A stretch of 61,798 nt of DNA from Kineosporia sp. R_H_3 (GTDB lineage Bacteria > Actinomycetota > Actinomycetes > Actinomycetales > Kineosporiaceae). The notes beneath the pieces were generated by a model, which saw only the letters and a list, made by a program, of their open reading frames with translations, searched no databases and was not told where the DNA came from. Where the stretch lies: positions 1-61,798 of the forward strand of contig NZ_MWLL01000175.1 of the NCBI RefSeq assembly GCF_002198675.1. The letters run 5' to 3'. The position numbers were made by a program, and so were the translations under genes. Positions 48,789 through 58,095 of the stretch are shown one piece after another. Position 1 is the stretch's first letter. Each line of letters opens with the position of its first letter.

Positions 48789-50350
48789 GGCTGTGCCACC
48801 TGCTCGTCCGGTGCGGTCATCAGCCCGGAGGAGTCGTCGGTCCGGTCGGCGCGCAGCAGGACGGCGTGCCGCAGCACCATCCCGGCGTCCCGCAGCTGGT
48901 CGGCCGTCGTCCGGATCCGCTCGACGCCCGAGCGGCCCGCCGTCACGGTGACGACGGCGCGGTGCGCCCAGACCGCCATCGCCGAGGCCCCGACCGCCGG
49001 GTCGAGGTCGGCGAGGGTCAGGACGAGGTCGTCCGGGCCGAGCGCCTCGTGACCGTCCGCCCCGTCCGGGCCTCCGGCGCGACGCAGGTCCACCGGGCCC
49101 TGCGCGAGCATGGGCTCACCGACCGGCCGCAGGACGACGGGGGCAGGACCGTCCGGGAACGCCGACAGCGCCGTGACGGCGTCCTGCAGGCGGCCGGCGC
49201 GGGTCAGGTCGACCATCGAGACGTCGAGCCCTTGCTCGGCGAGCACGAGGCCCACGGTCGCGACGCCGAACCGGGCGTCGTCGGAGTTGTCGAGGCACGC
49301 GACGAGGAGGCGGCGGGGCTGGCCCGGGGCGGGCAGCGCGTACTCCAGGACGTGCGCGAAGCGCCGGCGGTCCACCGCGCGCCGCTCGTCGACGCCGAGC
49401 CGGTTCGTCAGCGGACGCACCCAGCGCGGCATCGGCGCGAGCCGGCGCACGCTGAGCGGGACCGGTGCGCCGAGGGCCGTGGCCACCTCGGAGCGGCGGC
49501 GCAGCCGGTCCGTCGTCACCGCGAGGAAGACGACGAGGCCGACCCCCGCGGCGGTGCCGGCGACGAGCCCGGAGGCCAGGACGAGCGCGGCGTGCCGCAG
49601 ACCCGGTCCGGGCTCACGGCCCGCCGGGTCGACGACCCGGCTCGACGCGACGAGCGAGGTGGTGCGCAGCGTCTGGTCCTGGACCGACTGCTGCAGGCTG
49701 CCGATCTGGTTCCCGAGGTCCGCACGCGCGGCGATCGCGTCGGTGAGGTCCTCGGTGGACGCCGTCGCCGACGTCGACAGGTCGGCGATCCGGGCGCTGA
49801 TCGTCGTGACCTGCTCCTGGAGCGCGGCGATCCGCTCGTTCATGCCGTCGACGATGTAGTCCGACTGAGCGGTGAGCTGCTCCGCGCGGAACGTGAGGTA
49901 GGCGGCGCTCAACGCGTCCAGCCGGCGCTCCGCCTCGGCACCCGTCGGGGCCGAGAGCGTCACGCGCATGACGTCCGAGCTGACCGGCTCGATGCTCACC
50001 GAGTCCAGGAGGGCGTCCGGGGTCTCGGCGAGGCCGAGCACGGCGAGGGTGCGGGCGGCGACGGTGCGGGTGCGCAGCAGGCTGACGTCGGTCGCCATCG
50101 CGCGCGCCGGGTCCTGCTGCACCTCGTGGGTGAGCACGAGCGTGGTCGTCGCGGCCTGCGGCGGGGGCACGGCGACCAGGTAGGCCGCCCCCGCACCGAG
50201 CCCGAGCACGCCGGCGAGCACGCACGTGCGCAGCCGGCGACGCAGGGCGGCCCGCAGGTAGTGCAGGCTGACGAGGGTGGGCGCCGGCCGGCCCGGGCCG
50301 CTCGGGTCCCCGGGGTCCGCGGCGGGGACGTCCCACACGGCGGGTATCAC
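48785..50350 (-). CDS. Wzz-like chain-length protein with degenerate BY-kinase domain
   Basis: This 521-aa inner-membrane protein has a membrane segment at about residues 42-62, a periplasmic coiled coil (ALQEQVTTISARIADLS) and a second membrane segment near 250-280. The cytoplasmic part (about 290-521) has the shape of a bacterial tyrosine kinase: RRLLVACLDNSDDARFGVATVGLVLAEQG sits where a Walker A P-loop is expected, but GxGKS is absent, as is a tyrosine-rich tail. It likely controls polymer length without kinase activity. The GTG start overlaps the second Wzz-like gene. Confidence 0.82.
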   Translation of the reverse strand: MIPAVWDVPAADPGDPSGPGRPAPTLVSLHYLRAALRRRLRTCVLAGVLGLGAGAAYLVAVPPPQAATTTLVLTHEVQQDPARAMATDVSLLRTRTVAARTLAVLGLAETPDALLDSVSIEPVSSDVMRVTLSAPTGAEAERRLDALSAAYLTFRAEQLTAQSDYIVDGMNERIAALQEQVTTISARIADLSTSATASTEDLTDAIAARADLGNQIGSLQQSVQDQTLRTTSLVASSRVVDPAGREPGPGLRHAALVLASGLVAGTAAGVGLVVFLAVTTDRLRRRSEVATALGAPVPLSVRRLAPMPRWVRPLTNRLGVDERRAVDRRRFAHVLEYALPAPGQPRRLLVACLDNSDDARFGVATVGLVLAEQGLDVSMVDLTRAGRLQDAVTALSAFPDGPAPVVLRPVGEPMLAQGPVDLRRAGGPDGADGHEALGPDDLVLTLADLDPAVGASAMAVWAHRAVVTVTAGRSGVERIRTTADQLRDAGMVLRHAVLLRADRTDDSSGLMTAPDEQVAQP

Positions 50351-51918
50351 GACCGCTTCCCCGTGGTCTCGCCGGAGGGTTCCTGCCCGGAGACGCCGGT
50401 CAGCCGGACCGGCAGCGGGGCGCGCACGGCGCGCTCGTCGAGGGTGTGCCGGCCGGACGTGCGGTCGGTCCGGTCGGGGTCGGCGACGACGACGCCGTCG
50501 ATCCGCCGTCCCGCGTCGTCCACGGCCACCGCGACCCGGGCCAGCTCCTGCTCGGAGGCGGCCGCCGACGCGACGACGAGCACGGTCGTCGCGGTGGGCG
50601 GTGCACCGCCCAGCGTCGGCGCGTTCCGGTCGACGACGACGAGCACGACGGTCAGGTCGGCGGGCTCGCCGGGCTCCTCGGGGCCGATCGTCAGCCTCGG
50701 CCGCGGGTGCGCGGGGACGTCGGAGGCGACGGCCGCCCACAGGGCCGCGGAGCGGTCCTGGCCGGGACCCGCGACGAGCCGGGTCGCAATGCCCACCGAC
50801 GCGGCGAAGGCCGCGAGCTGCGGTCCGAGCGACAGCGCCCGGGTGTCGCCGTCCAGGCTCACGACGGTCAGCGAGCGGGGGTGCTCGACGCGCGGTCTCG
50901 CCTCGCCCTTGCGCTCCGGTCGTGGGTCGGCGCCGGCCAGCGCCCGCAGCACCTGCCGCAGCGCCCAGGACTCGACCGGCGTCGCCTCGTAGGCCCGCAG
51001 CAGGGCCCGCCACCCGGCGACCGCGCGCTGCGGGTGGCTGCGCGCCGCCGCGAGGACCGGGCTGCCGACGGCGTCCGCGATCTCGTCGCGCAGCGTCATC
51101 CGCGGGTCCCGGCGCGAGGCCAGCAGCATGAGGGCGACGGCGAGGGTCACCGCGGCGGCCGCGCCCGCGGGCGCCCAGACGAGCAGCCGCCGTCCGAGCG
51201 GGTCGCCGACGGCCGGGCCCGCGTCCTGCAGCACCGATACCACGGAGCCGGTTCCGGAGCCGACGGGCGCCGCCGTCGTGATGTCGCCCTTGACGGTGTC
51301 GAGCCGCAGCGACAGGTCCGCCTGCTCCGCGCGCAGCCGCGCGACGAGCTGGGCCTCGCGCCGGCCCTCGGCCGAGCCGGCCGGGGCCGCCTTCTGCCGC
51401 GCGACGGTCGTGTCGATCTCCTGCTGCAGCAGCTCGACCTGCGCCTGGAGGTCGGCCTCCCGGGCGCTGAGGTCGGCCAGCGCGGCCGCCGTGACACGGC
51501 GGTCCGCCTCGCGCACGAACGCGACGTAGGCGTCCGCCACGGCCTGGGACAGCGCGGTGGCCTGCGACGCGACGACGGAACCGGCCTTGATCTCGAGGAG
51601 CTGGTCGGTGGGTGCGTCCACCCGCACCCGGCGTTCGACCTGGCCGATCGTCAGGGCCGGTGCGACGGCGCGCCCGGCGGTCCCCAGGACGGCCTCGCTG
51701 AGGACGATCCGGACCTGGGTGGCGACGTCGCGGCCACCGCCGCCGGACAGCGTCGGCGTGGGCAGCAGCACGAGCGTCGTGCTCGTCAGGGTCGGTGGCA
51801 CGAAGGCGACGTACCCGACGCCCCCGAGCAGCCCGACGACCGCCGCGGCGGCGAGCAGCCGGCTGCGCCGGCGCAGCAGGGTCCGCGCCGAGCGGACGTC
51901 GAGGACGGTGTCGCTCAT
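50347..51918 (-). CDS. Second Wzz-like protein with degenerate BY-kinase domain
   Basis: This 523-aa protein has the same layout as its neighbour: N-terminal membrane segment (about residues 22-40), periplasmic region with a coiled coil (ADLSAREADLQAQVELLQQEID), second membrane segment (about 245-265) and a cytoplasmic Rossmann-like part with LTVVSLDGDTRALSLGPQLAAFAAS and no P-loop. It may pair with the other Wzz-like protein to form a hetero-oligomer. ATG overlaps the heparinase-like stop. Confidence 0.82.
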   Translation of the reverse strand: MSDTVLDVRSARTLLRRRSRLLAAAAVVGLLGGVGYVAFVPPTLTSTTLVLLPTPTLSGGGGRDVATQVRIVLSEAVLGTAGRAVAPALTIGQVERRVRVDAPTDQLLEIKAGSVVASQATALSQAVADAYVAFVREADRRVTAAALADLSAREADLQAQVELLQQEIDTTVARQKAAPAGSAEGRREAQLVARLRAEQADLSLRLDTVKGDITTAAPVGSGTGSVVSVLQDAGPAVGDPLGRRLLVWAPAGAAAAVTLAVALMLLASRRDPRMTLRDEIADAVGSPVLAAARSHPQRAVAGWRALLRAYEATPVESWALRQVLRALAGADPRPERKGEARPRVEHPRSLTVVSLDGDTRALSLGPQLAAFAASVGIATRLVAGPGQDRSAALWAAVASDVPAHPRPRLTIGPEEPGEPADLTVVLVVVDRNAPTLGGAPPTATTVLVVASAAASEQELARVAVAVDDAGRRIDGVVVADPDRTDRTSGRHTLDERAVRAPLPVRLTGVSGQEPSGETTGKRS

Positions 51919-53942
51919 GTCAGCTCCAGCACGGTGACGAGGTGCGTCCCGGCCGCCCCGGAGCCGGTGCCGACGAGGCTCGTGCTCGGCACCCGGCGCC
52001 CGAAGCGCGGTGAGTACCAGCCCAGCGGCGGGTCGTCCTCGCCGCGGTGCGCCGTCCAGGTCAGGTCACCGGGGAGGCGCAGGCGGGCGGTCCGGCGGCC
52101 GTCCTGGGCCGTCCACGCCAAGCGGGCGGTGCGGTCGCCGAGGTCGACGTCGACCGCCGGGCCGAGGTGCCACGACAGCCGCAGCGGCACGGCGGCCCCG
52201 GCCGGCCCCGACGACCCCACCGGCCCGGTGACGTCGTCGACGACCGTCAGCGTGCGGGCCGGCGAGTCGAGCGTGACGAGCCGGCGGTGCACGAGCGGCA
52301 CCGGCAGCCGGGTGTAGCCGTCGTGGGCGGCCTCCCACAGGCGCACCGGGGCGTCGCCGGGCTCCTGGCGCAGCGTCGTCGTCCGCGGGTGCGTCATCCA
52401 GAGGAACGGGCCCCCGGCGTCGCACTGGTCGACGCCCCCGAGCTCGAGGGTGTTGTGCGCGGCGGTCGAGCGGAACCACTGCCGCAGAACGGGTTCGCCG
52501 TGGTAGCAGTACGTCCCCGGGTCGACGAGCAGCTCGACGCCGTCGTACCGGACCTCGACGGACAACGCGTCGGCGTGCCCGTGCGCAGCGATCGAGCCGA
52601 ACCCGAGCGGGCCGCCGTCGCAGCGGCACCACAGCTCCGGGCCGTCCTCGGGGCGGGACCGCAGCACCGTGAGGCCCGCGTCGGCGAAGCTGCGTGGACG
52701 GCGCGAGGCCCGCTCCCCCGGGCCGTCGACCGGGTGCCGGCGGCCGACGGCGCCCAGGACGACGGACTCGACCGAGGCCTCGGGGGCGGCCGGCCACCAG
52801 GGCATCGGGCCGACGAGCGCGGCCCCGGCGCCGAGGACGGCGGCCCACGGGTCCCCCTCGGGGTCGTCGACGACGAGCGCGCGGCCCTCGTCACCGTCGC
52901 CCTGGCGCGGGGGGCGGCCGGCGCTGTCGAGGACGGCGACGGCGGCGTCGAGGGAGCGCGCGACGAGCAGCCAGGTGGCCGGGGAGAGCGGGCGCCCGGC
53001 GGCGTCCGCCTCGACCGCGGCGACGAGCGCGAGCTCGAGGACGAAGCGGTGGTAGTCGGTGGCGAGCTCGCGGTTGACCCCGCTCGGGAAGGTGTTCGCG
53101 GCGAGCTCGCGCTCGAGCAGCCGCGCGGCGTCCGAACGCCAGCGCGCCGACCGCGGGAACCAGTCGAAGGCGCACGCGCCGACGAGCAACCCGGCCGCCT
53201 CGGCGACGACGTGGTTGTTCGCGGACGAGCCGCGGCTGGGGAACGCGGCGAGGTACTCGCAGTGCCAGCGGATCTGCCGGAGCGCGTCGTCGTCGCCCTC
53301 GAAGAGGTCGCCGACCTTGGGCCAGTCGTCGAGCAGGCGACGGGTCCAGGCCCACGCGACGAGCCGCAGGCCGATCTCGATGCCGCTCGTCCAGTGCACC
53401 CCGGACAGGAACGGGTTGGCCTGCCACCACGACCGCAGCTGGCCGGCCGCGGCGTCGGCGTAGCGCTCGTCGCCGGTGAGCCACCAGGCCGCCGCGAGCG
53501 TCGTCACCTGGTGGTGCCGGGAGAGCTCCCACACCTGCTTGACGTTGCCCGTGACGGTCTCGTCCCGGTGCGCCACCCGGAACGCGAGGCGGTCCTGCGG
53601 CGCGGTCCGGCCGGTCACGGGGTCGTGGAACCAGTCCGGTGCGGCGCTGTCGGGCCGCAGCACCCCGAGCGCCTCCCAGCGCCCCTCGAGCACCCGGTCG
53701 GCGGCGCGGACGACGGCCGCGGCGGCGTCCGCCGGCACCTGCTCGCGCGCGGCCGCGGGCAGCACCGAGCCGAACCCGCGGTCGGTCAGCGCACCCGGGG
53801 GCGGCGCGACAGCGCCCGGCGCGACGCGGCGCCGGGCCCACGCCTGGCGGCGGGCGGCGTCCACGGCCCGGTGCCCGACCTCGGCCGGTGACATCCGCCG
53901 CAGCCGGCGCACGTACCAGCCGGCGCGGGAGCCGCCCGTCAC
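51915..53942 (-). CDS. Heparinase II/III-like protein (putative polysaccharide lyase, cytosolic type)
   Basis: This 675-aa protein has an N-terminal basic segment, an alpha-toroid domain (about residues 100-370, with SSANNHVVAEAAGL and ATDYHRFVLELALVAAVEA) and a C-terminal beta-sandwich with FGSIAAHGHADALSVEVRYDG and FRSTAAHNTLELGGVDQ. These His/Asn/Tyr segments match the heparinase II/III (PL12/15-like) family. There is no signal peptide, so it is probably cytosolic. Such proteins sit next to bi-domain oxidoreductases in EPS/LPS clusters, and their role is unknown. Confidence 0.85.
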   Translation of the reverse strand: MTGGSRAGWYVRRLRRMSPAEVGHRAVDAARRQAWARRRVAPGAVAPPPGALTDRGFGSVLPAAAREQVPADAAAAVVRAADRVLEGRWEALGVLRPDSAAPDWFHDPVTGRTAPQDRLAFRVAHRDETVTGNVKQVWELSRHHQVTTLAAAWWLTGDERYADAAAGQLRSWWQANPFLSGVHWTSGIEIGLRLVAWAWTRRLLDDWPKVGDLFEGDDDALRQIRWHCEYLAAFPSRGSSANNHVVAEAAGLLVGACAFDWFPRSARWRSDAARLLERELAANTFPSGVNRELATDYHRFVLELALVAAVEADAAGRPLSPATWLLVARSLDAAVAVLDSAGRPPRQGDGDEGRALVVDDPEGDPWAAVLGAGAALVGPMPWWPAAPEASVESVVLGAVGRRHPVDGPGERASRRPRSFADAGLTVLRSRPEDGPELWCRCDGGPLGFGSIAAHGHADALSVEVRYDGVELLVDPGTYCYHGEPVLRQWFRSTAAHNTLELGGVDQCDAGGPFLWMTHPRTTTLRQEPGDAPVRLWEAAHDGYTRLPVPLVHRRLVTLDSPARTLTVVDDVTGPVGSSGPAGAAVPLRLSWHLGPAVDVDLGDRTARLAWTAQDGRRTARLRLPGDLTWTAHRGEDDPPLGWYSPRFGRRVPSTSLVGTGSGAAGTHLVTVLELT

Positions 53943-56134
53943 AGCGTCACCGGTCCGCGGCCGGCGATGCTCTCCCCGACGGCGAGCGTCGCGCGGGTCG
54001 TCGCGACGAGCGAGGCGAACGGGACCGGCATCGGGCCGCCGGTCCGCACGGCCTCGACGAACGCCGCGAGCTCGGCCTGCTGGCCCTTGTCGGTCCGGGA
54101 CACGCCACGGCGCCGGGTCCGGCCCTTCGCCGGCCACACCGTGACCTGGCGGAAGTTGTCCAGCCTGGCGCTCGCGCCGCCCGCCGCGACATCGATGGTC
54201 TCCTTGGGGAAGCGCGGGCTGCCGCCGGTGACGTACGCGAGGTCGGCGACCGACCCGCCGGGGTAGGTGAGCACCGCGTGCACGTCCGCGCCGTGGCCGG
54301 TCGCCCAGACCTCGCCGGGGTCCTCCCCGACGAGCGCGCTCACGGTGTCGACGAAGTGGCCGCCCTCGCCGGCGAACCGGGAGCCCTCCCCCTCGGCGTC
54401 GAGGTACCAGCTCGACGGGTCGAGCCGGCCTGCGTTGACGAGGTACCGGACGGCGAGCGGGCCGCGCGCGCCGCCGACCGCCTCCCGCAGGTGCGCGAAC
54501 GGCGTCGAGAACCGCCGGTTGAAGCCGACCATCAGCCGGTCGTTGCCGGTCTCCTCGACCGTCGCGACGATGCCGTCGAGCTGCTCGCGGGTCAGGGCGA
54601 GCGGCTTCTCCACGAAGACCGTGCGGCCGCGTTCGAGGGCGGCCCGGACGAGCGCGGCGTGGGAGCTGTGCCGGGTCACGACGACGACGGCGTCCAGGCT
54701 GTCGTCGTCGAGCAGGACGTCGAGGTCGGTCGTGATCGTGCCGAAGCCGAACCGGCGCTGGGCGTTGTACCCGGACAGCGCCGTCGTCGTCGCGACGCAG
54801 ACCAGCTCGACGCCGTCCTGCGGCCGCAGGTGCGGCAGCAGCATCGAGGTCGCGTAGTTGCCGGCCCCCACGAAGCCGAGCCGCACGGGGCCGCCGGGGA
54901 GCCGGACCGGACGCCGGCCGGCCGGGGCCGCGGACGCACCGGTCGCGGTCACGCCGTTCGCGCCACGCACGGTGCGCGCGGACCGGACGTCGTCCGCCCC
55001 GGTGCCCTCGTAGGACAGCAGGAAGCCCACGCCCTGCAGCGCGCCGGAGCGGATCCGGCCGTAGACGTCCGGGGCGTCCTGCACCGGGTGCACGCTCGGC
55101 ACGAGGGAGGCGACGTCCACCGAGCCGTCGGCGAGCAGGTCGAGGAAGCACGCGAGGTTGCGGCGCTCGGTCCAGCGGACGTACCCGGCCGGGTAGTCGA
55201 CGCCGTCGAGCTCGTAGCTGTCGTCGTAGCGCCCGGGCCCGTAGGACCGGGAGAACCGGACGTCGAGCTCCTTGTCGTAGTAGGCGTTCCACGGCAGGTC
55301 GAGCCGCGTCTTCCCGATGTCGACGACGCGGCCGCGGTCCCGCGCGAGCCGGGCGGCCGTCTCGACGGGCGCGTTGGAGTCGCCGCCCGCGGCGAGCAGC
55401 ACGTGGTCGGCGCCGATGCCGCCGGTCCGGACCACGAGCAGCCGCTCGACGGCACCGACGCCGTCCGCGTCCGGGGCGGCGCAGAGCAGCGCCCCGGCCT
55501 TCTCGGCGTCGCGGCAGCGGGCCTCGACGGGGTCCAGCCCGACGACCTGGACACCGGAGGCGACGAGCAGCCGGACGGCGAGCTGGCCGATGAGCCCGAG
55601 CCCGATGACGACCGCCGTCTCGCCGAGTGCGACCTCCGCGCGGCGGACGCCCTGCATGGCGATGGCGCCGACCGTCGCGAACGCCGCGTGCTCGGGCGCG
55701 ACGCCGTCCGGGACCGGGACGCACAGGTTCGTCGGCACCCAGTTGAGCTCCGCGTGCAACGCGAACTCGTTGCCCGCGGCCGCGACGAGGTCCCCGACCG
55801 CGAACTCGTCGGCGCCCGCACCGACCTCGACGACGACGCCGCACAGCGAGTACCCGAGCGGGGTGTAGCTGTCGAGGCGCTGCATCGCCTTCTGGTACGT
55901 GGCGACCGCGCCCTGCTGGGCGACCGAGTCGACGAGCTTGCGCACCTGGTCCGGCCGGGCCCGGGCCTTGCCGAGCAGCGAGAGCCGTGCCTCGCTGACC
56001 TTCATCATCTCGGTGCCGGTCGAGATGAGCGAGAAGAGGGTGCGCACGAGCACCCCGCCGGGCTTGCACGACGGCACCGGGACGTCGAGGACGGCGAGGT
56101 CCCCGGACCGGTAGTTCTGCGCGACCTGCTTCAC
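53939..56134 (-). CDS. Bi-domain oxidoreductase (MDR alcohol dehydrogenase-like plus Gfo/Idh/MocA)
   Basis: This 731-aa fusion has an N-terminal MDR domain (about residues 1-370) with VVEVGAGADEFAVGDLV and the Rossmann segment VVIGLGLIGQLAVRLL, and a C-terminal Gfo/Idh/MocA domain (about 420-725) with RLGFVGAGNYATSMLLPHL and VFVEKPLALT. It probably carries out a redox step on a nucleotide sugar or lipid-linked sugar. It adjoins the heparinase-like protein (4-bp overlap), a pairing known in many EPS and LPS clusters. GTG 56134 has AAGGAG upstream. Confidence 0.87.
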   Translation of the reverse strand: MKQVAQNYRSGDLAVLDVPVPSCKPGGVLVRTLFSLISTGTEMMKVSEARLSLLGKARARPDQVRKLVDSVAQQGAVATYQKAMQRLDSYTPLGYSLCGVVVEVGAGADEFAVGDLVAAAGNEFALHAELNWVPTNLCVPVPDGVAPEHAAFATVGAIAMQGVRRAEVALGETAVVIGLGLIGQLAVRLLVASGVQVVGLDPVEARCRDAEKAGALLCAAPDADGVGAVERLLVVRTGGIGADHVLLAAGGDSNAPVETAARLARDRGRVVDIGKTRLDLPWNAYYDKELDVRFSRSYGPGRYDDSYELDGVDYPAGYVRWTERRNLACFLDLLADGSVDVASLVPSVHPVQDAPDVYGRIRSGALQGVGFLLSYEGTGADDVRSARTVRGANGVTATGASAAPAGRRPVRLPGGPVRLGFVGAGNYATSMLLPHLRPQDGVELVCVATTTALSGYNAQRRFGFGTITTDLDVLLDDDSLDAVVVVTRHSSHAALVRAALERGRTVFVEKPLALTREQLDGIVATVEETGNDRLMVGFNRRFSTPFAHLREAVGGARGPLAVRYLVNAGRLDPSSWYLDAEGEGSRFAGEGGHFVDTVSALVGEDPGEVWATGHGADVHAVLTYPGGSVADLAYVTGGSPRFPKETIDVAAGGASARLDNFRQVTVWPAKGRTRRRGVSRTDKGQQAELAAFVEAVRTGGPMPVPFASLVATTRATLAVGESIAGRGPVTL

Positions 56135-56180
56135 GGCGTGCTCCTTCTCCCTGGACCGGTCCTGCGGACCGTCGACGTGC

Positions 56181-58094
56181 TCACGGCGCCGCCACCCCCG
56201 CGGCCGTGGCCCCGCGGAACCACAGCTCCATCGACAGCAGCTGCCACAGCTGCTTGGACTCGTCCGAGCGCCCGCTGCGCTGGTCGGCGACCATCGCGCG
56301 CAGCGGGGCGGCGGCGAGCAGCCCGGCCCCGACGAGCCGGCCGTCGAGCAGCACGTCGTCGATGAGCGGACCGAGGTCGTTCGTCACCCACGCGCGCAGC
56401 GGGGCGCCGAACGACGCCTTCGGCCGCTCGAGGATCTCCTTCGGCAGCCAGCCGGCCGCCGCCTCCCGCAGGCAGACCTTCTGGGTGCGGCCCCTGATCT
56501 TGCGGCTGCCGGGCATCGAGAACGCCGCGCGGAAGACCTCGGTGTCGACGAACGGGACCCGGACCTCGGTGGAGGCGGCCATGCTCGCGCGGTCGGTGTA
56601 CGTGAGGTTGAGACCGGGCAGGAAGAGCCGCGCGTCGGTGAGGCACATCCGGTTGACGTGGTCGCCCATCGCACCCGCCTCGTAGAGCACCCGGTGGTCC
56701 TCGACGAGCGGCGCGACGTACGGCGCGAGGGCCGGGCCGAGGAGCGCCTCGAGCGCGGGCGGGTCGTAGAGCGTGTAGCTGCGCCGGAAGCCGGCCTCCT
56801 CGCCGAGCCCGGCGAAGCCGAGGAAGCGCTTGGCCCATCGGGTGTACCGCAGCCCGCGCCCGCCCGCCGCGACCGGCAGCCGGTCGACCCCGGGGGCGAT
56901 CACCCTCGTGCGCAGCGTCTCCGGCAGCCCCTGGTAGCGGGCCGCGAGGACGCACGCCAGGTGCTTGCGGTACCCGCCGAACAGCTCGTCCGCGCCCATA
57001 CCGGAGAGCAGCACCTTGACCCCGGCGTCCCGGGCGGCCTCGCACATGAGGACGGTGTTGATCGCCGCGGGGTCGCCGATCGGCTCGTCGAGGACGTCCA
57101 CGACGCGCGGCAGCATGTCGACGACGTCCGGGCTGATCTCGATCTCGTGCAGCCGGATCCCGAGCTCGGCGGCCATCTTCCGGGCGTAGACGGCGTCGTC
57201 CGGCATCGCCTCGAGACGCTGGTCCTGCGCGCGGAACGCGATGGCGTAGGCCTCGATCGACGGGTCCCGGCGGGCGGCGATCGCGGTGACGAGGCTGGAG
57301 TCGAGCCCGCCGCTGAGGAAGGACGCGACCGGGACGTCGGCGACCAGGTGCGCGAGGACGGACTCCTCGACGACCTGGGCGAGGTCCGCGGGCGGCCCGT
57401 CGGCGGCGGCCAGCGCCTCCTCGACGGCGTCCCAGTACCGTCCCGTGACGACCTCGCCGTCGGCGTCCCGGCGGGACCAGGTGCCGGCCGGGAGCTTGTG
57501 CACGCCGCGCACCGCGCAGCGGTCCTCGGGGAGGAAGTAGTACATCGTCGAGGCGACGAGCGCGGCCGGGTCGACGGCCAGCTCCGGCCCGACGGCGGTG
57601 ACGATCGCCTTGAGCTCGCTGGCGAAGAGCAGCCCGTCGCCGCGCGGCATGACGAAGAGCGGCTTGATGCCGAGCGGGTCGCGTGCCAGCAGCAGCGACC
57701 CGCGCCGCTCGTCGTGCAGGGCGAGCGCGAACATCCCGCGGAACCGGCGCAGCGCGTCGGTCCCCCAGGAACGGAGGGCCTCCAGGACGACCTCGGTGTC
57801 GGAGTCGGTGACGAACCTGACCCCGGTGCCCTCCAGGAGGACCCGCAGGTCGCGGTAGTTGTAGAGCTCGCCGTTGTAGGCCAGGTGCAGGCCGTCCTTG
57901 ACGAAGGGCTGGTCGGCGGCGTGCGAGAGGTCGATGATCGACAGCCGGCGGTGCCCGAGGTGGCACACGGCGCGGTCGCCCCGCACGGTGGTGACCGCCG
58001 AGGCGTCCGGGCCGCGGTGCGCCATCCGCTCAGTCATCCGGCGGACGAGGTCCTCGCCGTCCGGCTGCTGGAAGGCTCCCGCGATGCCGCACAT
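56181..58094 (-). CDS. AsnB-type glutamine amidotransferase (probable uronamide synthase)
   Basis: This 637-aa protein has the N-terminal nucleophile Cys2 (MCGIAGAF), the LAYNGELYNY and FASELKAI glutaminase motifs, and the synthase P-loop SGGLDSS (261-267). The ATG at 58094 lies 1 nt after the GT stop. The enzyme family amidates Asp, but in O-antigen clusters similar proteins (WbpS/WbmI) turn hexuronic acids into uronamides. The adjacent sugar dehydrogenase gives a uronic acid, so amidation of a uronic acid is a reasonable inference. Confidence 0.9.
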   Translation of the reverse strand: MCGIAGAFQQPDGEDLVRRMTERMAHRGPDASAVTTVRGDRAVCHLGHRRLSIIDLSHAADQPFVKDGLHLAYNGELYNYRDLRVLLEGTGVRFVTDSDTEVVLEALRSWGTDALRRFRGMFALALHDERRGSLLLARDPLGIKPLFVMPRGDGLLFASELKAIVTAVGPELAVDPAALVASTMYYFLPEDRCAVRGVHKLPAGTWSRRDADGEVVTGRYWDAVEEALAAADGPPADLAQVVEESVLAHLVADVPVASFLSGGLDSSLVTAIAARRDPSIEAYAIAFRAQDQRLEAMPDDAVYARKMAAELGIRLHEIEISPDVVDMLPRVVDVLDEPIGDPAAINTVLMCEAARDAGVKVLLSGMGADELFGGYRKHLACVLAARYQGLPETLRTRVIAPGVDRLPVAAGGRGLRYTRWAKRFLGFAGLGEEAGFRRSYTLYDPPALEALLGPALAPYVAPLVEDHRVLYEAGAMGDHVNRMCLTDARLFLPGLNLTYTDRASMAASTEVRVPFVDTEVFRAAFSMPGSRKIRGRTQKVCLREAAAGWLPKEILERPKASFGAPLRAWVTNDLGPLIDDVLLDGRLVGAGLLAAAPLRAMVADQRSGRSDESKQLWQLLSMELWFRGATAAGVAAP

Positions 58095-58095
58095 G

